5,964 nt of DNA from NCBI GenBank assembly GCA_021775715.1, contig JAJFHI010000452.1:1-5964 (forward strand). The letters run 5' to 3'. The translations under genes were made by a program, and so were the position numbers. The notes beneath the pieces were generated by a model. The model made no database searches, had not been told where the DNA came from, and was given only the letters and a program-made list of their open reading frames with translations. Origin of the DNA: Hyphomicrobiaceae bacterium. GTDB lineage: Bacteria > Pseudomonadota > Alphaproteobacteria > Rhizobiales > Hyphomicrobiaceae. Below are positions 1 to 5,288 of the stretch, piece after piece. Positions within the stretch are counted from its first letter, which is position 1, and each line of letters opens with the position of its first letter.

Positions 1-1
1 G

Positions 2-433
2 TTATTCTCGTCGGTCTTCTCGTATCTCGGCGGCGAACAGCTCGTCGGCGATTTTGTGCTTTCACTCAATCTGTCACCGATCATGTTCCTGATCCTCGCG
101 CAGCTCATTATCTTTCTACTCGGTTGGCCGCTGGAATGGTCCGAAATCATCATCATCTTCGTGCCGATCTTCCTGCCGCTGCTCGCGCACTTCAACATCG
201 ACCCGCTGTTCTTTGGCATCCTGATCGCACTCAATCTGCAGACATCTTTCCTGACACCACCAATGGCGATGGCAGCGTACTATCTCAAAGGCGTCGCGCC
301 GCCCGAGGTGACATTGGGCCAGATATTCGCTGGCTGTTTGCCGTTCTTGTCGATGGTTCTGTTGTGCATGATCCTCCTTTACATGTTCCCGGTCATCGCG
401 TTGGGACTGCCTGAATATTACTATGGGAAATAA
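2..433 (+). CDS. TRAP transporter large permease, DctM type (C-terminal part; 5' end outside window)
   Basis: Inner-membrane subunit of a tripartite ATP-independent periplasmic transporter, which uses an ion gradient to import a substrate delivered by a periplasmic binding protein. The frame is open from base 2 to the TAA at 431-433, giving the last 143 residues; full DctM proteins have roughly 430-600. Visible are several strongly hydrophobic segments and the family hallmark NLQTSFLTPP followed by YYLKGVAPPEVT, typical of the C-terminal half of DctM. A GTG at 56 could be read as a start, but the frame continues upstream with permease-like residues (LFSSVFSYLGGEQLV), so the gene begins outside the window. 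The binding protein and small permease (DctP, DctQ) are expected upstream. The stop lies two bases before the amidase start, so the genes are probably cotranscribed. The substrate cannot be read from this fragment; the family carries organic acids and related anions. Confidence 0.93.
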   Translation, partial: LFSSVFSYLGGEQLVGDFVLSLNLSPIMFLILAQLIIFLLGWPLEWSEIIIIFVPIFLPLLAHFNIDPLFFGILIALNLQTSFLTPPMAMAAYYLKGVAPPEVTLGQIFAGCLPFLSMVLLCMILLYMFPVIALGLPEYYYGK

Positions 434-435
434 GC

Positions 436-1782
436 ATGAACCCTGCCTCACCTGACACGCTGACCGGCCTAAGCCTGACCGACGCCGCGGCAAAAATCCG
501 TGACGGCGAGATTACGTCAGTGATGCTCGTGGACGCTTGCCTAGAGCACATCTCGGCGACCGACGGCGAGATAGGCGCATTCGCACATCTCGACCCACCG
601 GCCGCGCACACCGCAGCTGTCGACGCCGATGCCACCCGTGCAACGGGCAACGGCATTGGCCCACTGCACGGTGTGCCGATCGCTGTCAAAGACATCATCG
701 ACACTGCCGACATGCCAACCGAATACGGTTCACCCGTTTTTGCCGGACGTCAGCCATCGCGAGACGCTGTCTGCGTCGCCGCTTTACGCAATGCCGGTGC
801 GATCATCATCGGCAAGACGGTGACGACCGAGTTGGCATTGCTGACACCGTCCGCAACACGCAACCCTACCAACACAGCACACACGCCAGGCGGATCGTCG
901 GCGGGTTCAGCGGCAGCTGTTGGAGCACATATGGTTCCGGCGGCAATAGGATCGCAAACTGCGGGCTCTGTTTTGCGTCCAGCAAGCTATTGCGGTGTTG
1001 TAGGCTATAAACCCACGTTAGGTCTTATCTCTCGCCGCGGTGTGCTGATGCAATCGCACACGCTCGACACGCTCGGTGTTCTCACGCAAACAACGAGCGA
1101 CGCAGCGCTGCTCGTCGACTGCCTGTCGGCCTATGACCCGGACGACCCCGTCAGCTACCCACGCAGCCAACCACGGCTTTATGAAATCGCCGAAAGCACG
1201 CAGCCCTCACCGCCGCTGTTTGCGTTCATCAAGACGCCCGCCTGGGAGCAAGGTACACCGGAATTGCACGCGGCGTTTTCGGAATTAACGGATGCATTGG
1301 GTGACTCGTGTGAAGTCATCGATCCCGCCAACCTCGCCGATGTCATTGAGTGGCAACGCATCACCCACATCGCAGAGAACGCCGCCTACTATGGGCCACT
1401 GTTGGAGCAGGCATCGGGGCATATCTCAACCGGCCTGACGGAGCGCGTGGAAGCCGGTGCCAAGGAACCCGTTACCGCCTACATCGACGCAGTCGCCGCC
1501 AGGGATGCAGCGTACCTCGCCATCGCCCAACTCTTTTCCCGCTACAGCGCAATCCTAACGCCTGCAGCCCCGGGTGCCGCTCCTAAAGGGTTGGGATCGA
1601 CGGGTGCGCCGATATTCAATGGCTTGTGGACGTATCTCGGTATGCCCGCAATTTCGTTGCCACTTATGGAGGGTAACGGTTTGCCGATTGGCGTCCAATT
1701 GGTTGGAGCAAGACGCGACGACGGCCGGTTGCTGCGCACAGCAAATTGGTTGACCCAAAAACTCGAAACGCTGGATGCATAA
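436..1782 (+). CDS. Amidase-signature family hydrolase (stand-alone amidase)
   Basis: Cytoplasmic hydrolase of 448 residues that should cleave a carboxamide to an acid plus ammonia or amine. The Ser-cisSer-Lys triad is intact: Lys85 in GVPIAVKD, Ser154 in PGGSSAGSAA, and the nucleophile Ser178 in SQTAGSVLRPAS, followed by CGVVGYKPT. The 24-residue spacing between the two serines matches fatty acid amide hydrolase and GatA. Gln174 replaces the Asp of the common GTDTGGS motif, a variant I recall from non-GatA bacterial amidases. The C-terminal part (LGMPAISLPL, GLPIGVQLVGAR) is also family-typical. GatA of the tRNA amidotransferase is unlikely: there is no gatB or gatC nearby and the protein is somewhat short. 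A GGGA about seven bases before the ATG fits a ribosome binding site. Tight linkage to the TRAP permease suggests that the substrate is imported by it or derived from the imported compound; the actual substrate is unknown. Confidence 0.93.
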   Translation: MNPASPDTLTGLSLTDAAAKIRDGEITSVMLVDACLEHISATDGEIGAFAHLDPPAAHTAAVDADATRATGNGIGPLHGVPIAVKDIIDTADMPTEYGSPVFAGRQPSRDAVCVAALRNAGAIIIGKTVTTELALLTPSATRNPTNTAHTPGGSSAGSAAAVGAHMVPAAIGSQTAGSVLRPASYCGVVGYKPTLGLISRRGVLMQSHTLDTLGVLTQTTSDAALLVDCLSAYDPDDPVSYPRSQPRLYEIAESTQPSPPLFAFIKTPAWEQGTPELHAAFSELTDALGDSCEVIDPANLADVIEWQRITHIAENAAYYGPLLEQASGHISTGLTERVEAGAKEPVTAYIDAVAARDAAYLAIAQLFSRYSAILTPAAPGAAPKGLGSTGAPIFNGLWTYLGMPAISLPLMEGNGLPIGVQLVGARRDDGRLLRTANWLTQKLETLDA

Positions 1783-1803
1783 GACAGGGCTAGGACAAAC
1801 ACA

Positions 1804-1998
1804 ATGTACAAAAAAATTCTGGCCGTCGTATCGCTTGGACTGTTATTTTTGTTCTTCTACTTCATGGGCCGACAGGTTGAAGAAGCCAGCTGGCTGATCG
1901 CCGTCCTGGTCGCAACCGGTGCAATGGCCGGATACGATTTCTGGCGTGATGCATTCAATGGAGGCCAAGCCAAAAAGACCGAGACCGACGACACCTAG
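1804..1998 (+). CDS. Small two-helix membrane protein, function unknown
   Basis: A 64-residue protein that I do not recognise. Residues about 4-22 (ILAVVSLGLLFLFFYFMG) and about 31-47 (LIAVLVATGAMAGYDFW) are hydrophobic enough to cross the inner membrane. A short RQVEEAS loop separates them, and the C-terminal tail is polar and charged (KKTETDDT). An AGGA at 1792-1795 sits eight bases before the ATG, good support for this start. It begins 21 bases after the amidase stop and is probably the last gene of the TRAP-amidase operon. It could be an accessory membrane protein, but nothing in the sequence ties it to transport. It is too short to be a typical DctQ subunit, which has four helices. Confidence 0.72.
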   Translation: MYKKILAVVSLGLLFLFFYFMGRQVEEASWLIAVLVATGAMAGYDFWRDAFNGGQAKKTETDDT

Positions 1999-2006
1999 CG
2001 CAGTAT

Positions 2007-2041
2007 GAAAACGAGGCGCTGCCAAATGAGACAGCACCCCG
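2007..2041 (-). terminator. Intrinsic terminator of the hydroxyacid dehydrogenase gene
   Basis: Read on the - strand, a 12-bp stem (CGGGGTGCTGTC pairing with GGCAGCGCCTCG) closes a six-base loop (TCATTT) and is followed at once by TTTT. Three of the twelve pairs are G-U, so the hairpin is complete only in RNA made from the - strand. On the + strand the same positions become C-A mismatches and no T run follows. It starts 36 bases after the dehydrogenase stop codon. The U run is short (four), so its efficiency is uncertain. Confidence 0.68.
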
Positions 2042-2076
2042 GAGAAATCAACCTTGGCAAGGCCGGTCGACCCTTA

Positions 2077-3033
2077 CTACACTTTGTAGGGCATCTGTTT
2101 TCCGGCCAACGCCGCATCAACGTTTTCCAACGCTTCAAAACCCATCTGATTACGCGCCTCGATCGCCGCCGAACCGAGATGCGGAAGCAAGAACGTGTTA
2201 GGCAGATTGTAGTAACCGTCGTGGATCTTCGGCTCGCCTGCAAAGACGTCAAGACCCGCATAGGACAACCGCCCCGACTTCAGGGCTGAAATCAAATCCT
2301 CATCGTTGACCAAATCACCGCGCGCCGAATTCACAACCACGGCACCGGCTGGCAACTTGTCAATCGTTTCCGTGTTGAGGAAATAGCGCGTTTCCGGCGT
2401 CGATGGCGCATTGATGGACAGGAACTGTGAAACCGCCAGCAAGCTGTCGAGCGTTTCGTGGAAAATGGCGCCCTTCTCTTTTTCCGGCGGCTGGCGAACG
2501 ATGTCGTGATAGTGGATTTCCATTTCGAAACCGCGCGCGCGCTGTGCCAAAGCCTGACCGATTTTGCCAAAGCCGTAAATACCAAGCTTCTTGTTATCAA
2601 GGCGCTGGCCGACGAGTTGCAGCGGTGCCCAGCCTGGCCAAGCCTCCGAGCGGATCATCTGCTCGCCTTCTGCAGCACGACGCGCCGAACCCAGTATTAA
2701 CAGCATTGCGATTTCTGCGGTCGCCACGGTCACACCGTGTGGCGCATTCCCAACCTGGATGCCACGGGCAGCCGTCGCCTTAAGGTCGATGTGGTCGAAG
2801 CCAATTGAAAATGTCGAGATTGTTTTGATGTGCTCAGGCAGAGCTTCAATGACATCGGCAGGCATTTTGTCCGTGATCGTGATCATCAGCGCATCAACTT
2901 CCGCTGCCGCTTTGATCACCTCTTCGGCAGTCATCTGCACATCGTTTGGGTTCTGCACAACGGAATAGTCGCGGTTGGCACGACCTTCAACCGCCGTTGG
3001 TAGGCGACGCGTGATGAGGAGGCGTTTTTTCAT
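2077..3033 (-). CDS. D-2-hydroxyacid dehydrogenase, D-glycerate dehydrogenase / hydroxypyruvate reductase type
   Basis: Cytoplasmic oxidoreductase of 318 residues expected to interconvert hydroxypyruvate (or glyoxylate) and D-glycerate (or glycolate) with a nicotinamide cofactor. It has the substrate-domain motif GNAPHGVTVATAEIAM (95-110), the Rossmann motif GIYGFGKIG (151-159), Asp177 at the end of the second cofactor-domain strand (favouring NAD(H)), and catalytic residues Arg238 (NSARGD), Glu267 (DVFAGEP) and His285 (LPHLGSA). From memory the sequence aligns nearly without gaps to the Hyphomicrobium methylovorum glycerate dehydrogenase, sharing PGW, LVG, SINAPSTPETRYF-like and GYY.LPNTF stretches. 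The ATG is preceded by AGGGAG about ten bases upstream. It is transcribed alone, convergent with the TRAP-amidase genes. In methylotrophs this enzyme serves the serine cycle, but homologues occur in many non-methylotrophs, so a role in glyoxylate, serine or glycerate metabolism is equally possible. It might be named hprA or ghr-like, but no symbol is certain. Confidence 0.92.
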   Translation of the reverse strand: MKKRLLITRRLPTAVEGRANRDYSVVQNPNDVQMTAEEVIKAAAEVDALMITITDKMPADVIEALPEHIKTISTFSIGFDHIDLKATAARGIQVGNAPHGVTVATAEIAMLLILGSARRAAEGEQMIRSEAWPGWAPLQLVGQRLDNKKLGIYGFGKIGQALAQRARGFEMEIHYHDIVRQPPEKEKGAIFHETLDSLLAVSQFLSINAPSTPETRYFLNTETIDKLPAGAVVVNSARGDLVNDEDLISALKSGRLSYAGLDVFAGEPKIHDGYYNLPNTFLLPHLGSAAIEARNQMGFEALENVDAALAGKQMPYKV

Positions 3034-3064
3034 TGTTATGTTTCTCCCTTTACGTTTCTTCTCA

Positions 3065-3078
3065 TTGAAGCGCTTTAA
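3065..3078. promoter_or_regulatory. LacI-family-like operator upstream of the dehydrogenase
   Basis: TTGAAGCGCTTTAA is a palindrome except for one symmetric position, with a perfect AAGCGCTT core centred on CG, the layout typical of LacI/GalR-family operators. It lies 31 bases upstream of the dehydrogenase start codon, where a bound repressor would block transcription. A wider GAAGC/GCTTC repeat (3067-3083) overlaps it. No regulator gene is visible in the window. Confidence 0.4.
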
Positions 3079-3089
3079 GCTTCTGCTTA

Positions 3090-3104
3090 TTGCAAGACCT
3101 GCAA
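3090..3104. promoter_or_regulatory. Short inverted repeat TTGCA-N5-TGCAA
   Basis: Five-base perfect arms around a five-base spacer, 12 bases beyond the LacI-like palindrome in the upstream region of the dehydrogenase. It could be a second operator or activator site, but arms this short occur by chance fairly often. Confidence 0.2.
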
Positions 3105-3273
3105 CTTAAAAACAAGTGTGCGTGAAGATACACATCGGTCAAGTCAGAACGATTGCAAACATTTGCTTAACTGTCTCGTGGAAGACTGAACCAAATCGAC
3201 GTCACAATCGACGGCGATGCGGAACGCCCATGCTTTCGAGGTGCATTACTAACGGCCTCAAGCATCTGTTTGA

Positions 3274-3287
3274 GTTGATTTATCAAC
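3274..3287. promoter_or_regulatory. Perfect 6-bp-arm inverted repeat GTTGAT-TT-ATCAAC
   Basis: GTTGAT and ATCAAC are exact complements separated by two bases. The site is about 80 bases upstream of the ATG of the small membrane-anchored protein, a sensible place for an operator. The half sites resemble those of FNR, but the spacer is two rather than four bases, so an FNR box is not supported. Confidence 0.3.
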
Positions 3288-3366
3288 GATCACTTTAAGC
3301 CAGCAGTACCACCCGTCTCCTACCCGTTTGGACAGGTTGTACGAGCCAAACAAGAGACAAAAAATC

Positions 3367-3735
3367 ATGCGGGCGATTGTCGCTGTTCTCGCCATCGTTG
3401 CAGTCGGAAAAATTTACGTGCAGTACAACTTCTACCGATCTGCTGCAGATCAGGCGATAGTTTCCGCCTACCGCTCGGCAGCAATTTCGGCCTGCCAAAA
3501 GGGACAAAGCAATTTGTCTGACGACACAGCGGCCTATCTTTGGGGCACGCCACGTTCAATCACTGTGCGCGTAGGGCAGCCCGATCTCGGCGTTGCTTTA
3601 TGGGACATCGACAATCCGCGATGGGCCGAAAGCTACAAACACGCCAACCTCGAACTGGCGCCGAAAGATCCCCACACCGGACTAACCTGCAGGTTTGACC
3701 TCACAACAGGGCGCGCTTCAATTTCAAATGTCTAA
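3367..3735 (+). CDS. Hypothetical protein with N-terminal membrane anchor
   Basis: A 122-residue protein that I do not recognise. Residues about 3-17 (AIVAVLAIVAVGKIYV) form one hydrophobic helix, a membrane anchor or uncleaved signal; the rest is soluble and probably periplasmic. The soluble part has two cysteines (in ISACQKG and LTCRFD) that could form a disulfide, and a tryptophan-rich middle (YLWGTP, ALWDIDNPRWAES). The frame extends upstream to a TTG at 3328, which would add 13 residues (DRLYEPNKRQKI...) with positive charges that suit an inside N-terminus. That TTG has no visible ribosome binding site, whereas the ATG has a weak AAGAGA about ten bases ahead, so the ATG is preferred. The frame has no stop and reasonable codon use. 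It stands alone, convergent with the methyltransferase 23 bases downstream. Confidence 0.65.
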   Translation: MRAIVAVLAIVAVGKIYVQYNFYRSAADQAIVSAYRSAAISACQKGQSNLSDDTAAYLWGTPRSITVRVGQPDLGVALWDIDNPRWAESYKHANLELAPKDPHTGLTCRFDLTTGRASISNV

Positions 3736-3758
3736 ATGGTCCTGGCGAGGTTCGGCGT

Positions 3759-4454
3759 TCAACGTCTAACGCCTTCAATGGCAATCTGGGTCATAAATAG
3801 ATGGTCCAGTCGACCGCCGGTCAGGTGAGAAAGTAGCTCTGTACGCTTGGAAAAGGGCGTGACCGGGCCAATATCATTGACCGTGAAGCCCGCCGCTTCA
3901 AACATCGCGGCAAAGGTCTCTGGTGTAAACCATCTCAGGTGTGTGCGATCGAACACGCCCTTGTCGGCTTCAGGAAAATGGCCCGTAACGAGCTCTCTAA
4001 GTACACGCCAATGTGAGATATTTGGCGAACTTGCCAGCACCAATCCATCAGGTCGGACGAGGGGCGCCAGTCGCTTCATTGTGGCGCGCGGATCGACAAG
4101 ATGCTCCAACACTTCTGACAGGATCAGCGCATCAAACGAAGCTGGTTGCCAGTCAAGATCCATCGCCTCGACATTGCCAACGACAACCTCGGACAAGACC
4201 CTTGCAGCCGACGACGCCGGCTCCGGCATAAGCTCGACGCCGGCATAGTGGCCAGCACATCCAGCGCCAATCGCCAATGCGCCGGTCTCACCGGAACCGC
4301 AACCGATTTCAAGAATTCGTGCTGTTGAATCTTTAGGCAAGCGCCGAACGAAATCTTCGCGCGCACCTGCAAAGTACGTTCGCGATTTTCCGCCATACGC
4401 CGTCTCAAACTGACCAGAAATTGCTGAAGCCGTCATTTGCATTTCATCTTTCAT
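3759..4454 (-). CDS. Class I SAM-dependent methyltransferase (Methyltransf_11/23 type)
   Basis: A 231-residue soluble protein that transfers a methyl group from S-adenosylmethionine. Motif I is ILEIGCGSGETG (47-58), an acidic residue at the end of strand 2 is Glu74 (GVELM), and DALILSEVLEHLVDP (108-122) is the post-motif region with the usual EVLEH. The stretch GVFDRTHLRWFTPETF (166-181), followed by an amphipathic FEAAGF, is common in methyltransferases of cell-surface polysaccharide clusters. Several starts are possible within 24 bases: TTG 4460, ATG 4454, ATG 4442 and ATG 4436, none with a strong ribosome binding site; ATG 4454 is chosen as the first ATG. Divergent from the polysaccharide export gene, it may methylate a sugar or lipid intermediate. 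The acceptor cannot be read from the sequence; a small-molecule target is also possible. Confidence 0.87.
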   Translation of the reverse strand: MKDEMQMTASAISGQFETAYGGKSRTYFAGAREDFVRRLPKDSTARILEIGCGSGETGALAIGAGCAGHYAGVELMPEPASSAARVLSEVVVGNVEAMDLDWQPASFDALILSEVLEHLVDPRATMKRLAPLVRPDGLVLASSPNISHWRVLRELVTGHFPEADKGVFDRTHLRWFTPETFAAMFEAAGFTVNDIGPVTPFSKRTELLSHLTGGRLDHLFMTQIAIEGVRR

Positions 4455-4539
4455 TTTCAATTAATTCGAAAGTAGCAGCGGAATATGAATGCTGCGCTAA
4501 TAATTTCAAGAATGCTCAAGACGTTGTTCCGAATACAAA

Positions 4540-4557
4540 TATTTACATTCGTAAATA
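4540..4557. promoter_or_regulatory. 18-bp palindrome TATTTAC-attc-GTAAATA
   Basis: Seven-base perfect arms around a four-base spacer, in a stretch of about 20 percent G+C (4531-4600) between the divergent methyltransferase and polysaccharide export genes. Size and symmetry fit a dimeric regulator site. It lies about 85 bases from the methyltransferase start and 140 from the export gene start, so it could serve either. Confidence 0.4.
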
Positions 4558-4558
4558 G

Positions 4559-4579
4559 TTTTGTTTATTTTTTGTTTAT
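4559..4579 (+). repeat. Tandem direct repeat TTTTGTTTAT, 11-bp period
   Basis: The ten-base TTTTGTTTAT occurs at 4559-4568 and again at 4570-4579, one helical turn apart, so two proteins could bind side by side on one DNA face. A third, inverted copy is at 4625-4634. The repeat adjoins the 18-bp palindrome. Chance is less unlikely than in mixed-sequence DNA because the region is T-rich. Confidence 0.5.
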
Positions 4580-4598
4580 GAAATTGCTTACATCTTGT

Positions 4599-4644
4599 TA
4601 GCGCGAATTTTACCCTAATCGGGCATAAACAAAATTCGGCGCTA
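4599..4644. repeat. 13-bp imperfect inverted repeat before the polysaccharide export gene
   Basis: TAGCGCGAATTTT (4599-4611) pairs with AAAATTCGGCGCTA (4631-4644) over 13 base pairs with a single bulged G (4638), around a 19-base loop. The loop contains CCC-TAATC-GGG, which could form a small inner stem. No T run follows on either strand, so it is not an intrinsic terminator. It ends 53 bases before the export gene ATG, so it may be an operator or a structure in the 5' leader. Confidence 0.5.
4625..4634 (-). repeat. Inverted third copy of TTTTGTTTAT
   Basis: ATAAACAAAA is the exact reverse complement of the tandem repeat unit at 4559-4579; with the preceding C it matches the second unit over 11 bases. 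Its last four bases also form the start of the right arm of the 13-bp inverted repeat, so protein binding and hairpin formation could compete. Confidence 0.45.
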
Positions 4645-4697
4645 TATCATTTCAGTTTTGTCGCGCCCAACAGAGTAAAAAGTTGAGCCTCAGTTTT

Positions 4698-5288
4698 ATG
4701 CGTTTCGTGCTCAAATTTCCGACGAAATTGAACTTGGCAGTCCTATGCGCTGCTTTGCTTATGGGCGGCTGCGCGACTGGTGCAACAATGGCACCGCCGA
4801 GCTTTGCAACAGCCGACAAGAACGGCCTAGATCGCACATATCGTTTGGGAATTGGCGACAAGCTAAAAATTACGGTTTTTGAAGAACAAGACCTATCCGG
4901 GCAATTTGAAATCAATGCCCTGGGGCAGGTTTCTCTGCCGCTAATTGGCGAGGTAAGCGCCAAAGGGCTTTCGATTGCCAATTTCCGCAATAAAGTTCGG
5001 CAGCGTCTGGCCAATGGTTATTTAAACAATCCACGGGTCACCGTTGAAGTTTTAAATTACCGCTCGTTCTTTGTTCATGGCGAAGTCAAAAACGGTGGTG
5101 AATTCACATTCAAAGTTGGAACTCGGCTTCGCGATGCTGTTGCAACTGCGGGTGGCTACACGTATCGGGCACAGCAAGATTATGTGTTGGTCACACGTGA
5201 GGGCCAGAAGCAGTACCGGATTAACCTGCCAAGCGATATCCCAGTTCTGCCAGGTGACAACATCCGTATTCCGGAACGTTTCTTTTGA
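4698..5288 (+). CDS. Polysaccharide export (OPX/Wza-like) outer-membrane lipoprotein
   Basis: Periplasmic or outer-membrane component of a capsular or exopolysaccharide export machine, 196 residues. A signal peptide (MRFVLKFPTKLNLAVLCAALLMGGC) ends in a lipobox-like MGGC, so Cys25 is probably lipidated. The Poly_export domain covers about 47-118 (YRLGIGDKLKITVFEEQDLSG, NALGQVSLPLIGEV, NPRVTVEV), and one SLBB-type domain about 123-190 (FFVHGEVKNGGEFTF, LRDAVATAGGYTYRA, VLPGDNIRIPERFF). The protein stops there, whereas E. coli Wza (about 380 residues) has further SLBB domains and a C-terminal helix forming the outer-membrane pore. A TTG at 4683 would add five residues; ATG 4698 is chosen because it opens directly onto a normal signal peptide, though neither start has a good ribosome binding site. 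It overlaps the downstream beta-barrel gene by one base (TGATG), indicating translational coupling. Confidence 0.92.
   Translation: MRFVLKFPTKLNLAVLCAALLMGGCATGATMAPPSFATADKNGLDRTYRLGIGDKLKITVFEEQDLSGQFEINALGQVSLPLIGEVSAKGLSIANFRNKVRQRLANGYLNNPRVTVEVLNYRSFFVHGEVKNGGEFTFKVGTRLRDAVATAGGYTYRAQQDYVLVTREGQKQYRINLPSDIPVLPGDNIRIPERFF

Larger units (their letters stand above)
3034..3366. other. Intergenic region between divergent dehydrogenase and hypothetical gene
   Basis: About 330 bases with no convincing gene. A 60-codon open frame at 3116-3298 (+) lacks a ribosome binding site and has an unremarkable composition. The region should carry the promoters of both flanking divergent genes. It contains several short inverted repeats (listed separately), a small GCAAA-CA-TTTGC repeat at 3155-3166, and an eight-base direct repeat AATCGACG at 3194-3201 and 3206-3213. 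No tRNA-like fold or clear sigma-70 promoter could be assigned by eye. Confidence 0.6.

Noticed and set aside
436..1782. GatA subunit of the tRNA-dependent amidotransferase
   Set aside because: The triad spacing is the same, but there is no gatC or gatB, the operon is a TRAP operon, and the nucleophile motif is the SQTAGS variant.
2005..2289. 94-codon + strand frame overlapping the dehydrogenase 3' end
   Set aside because: It lies antisense to a protein with complete catalytic motifs and reads as low-complexity basic sequence, as expected from a shadow frame.
3274..3287. FNR-type anaerobox (TTGAT...ATCAA)
   Set aside because: The spacer between half sites is two bases instead of four, so the geometry does not fit an FNR dimer; it is kept only as an unassigned palindrome.
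3116..3298. 60-codon open frame on the + strand between the dehydrogenase and the hypothetical gene
   Set aside because: There is no ribosome binding site, no recognisable composition or motif, and it fills a region expected to hold divergent promoters.
3736..3758. Bidirectional terminator between the convergent hypothetical gene and methyltransferase
   Set aside because: The 23-base gap has no stem of useful length and no T or A run.
4475..4495. GCAGC...GCTGC inverted repeat upstream of the methyltransferase
   Set aside because: Five-base arms with an 11-base spacer are too weak to separate from chance.
4599..4644. Intrinsic terminator in the polysaccharide control region
   Set aside because: The inverted repeat is strong but no T tract follows it on either strand, and no gene ends just before it.
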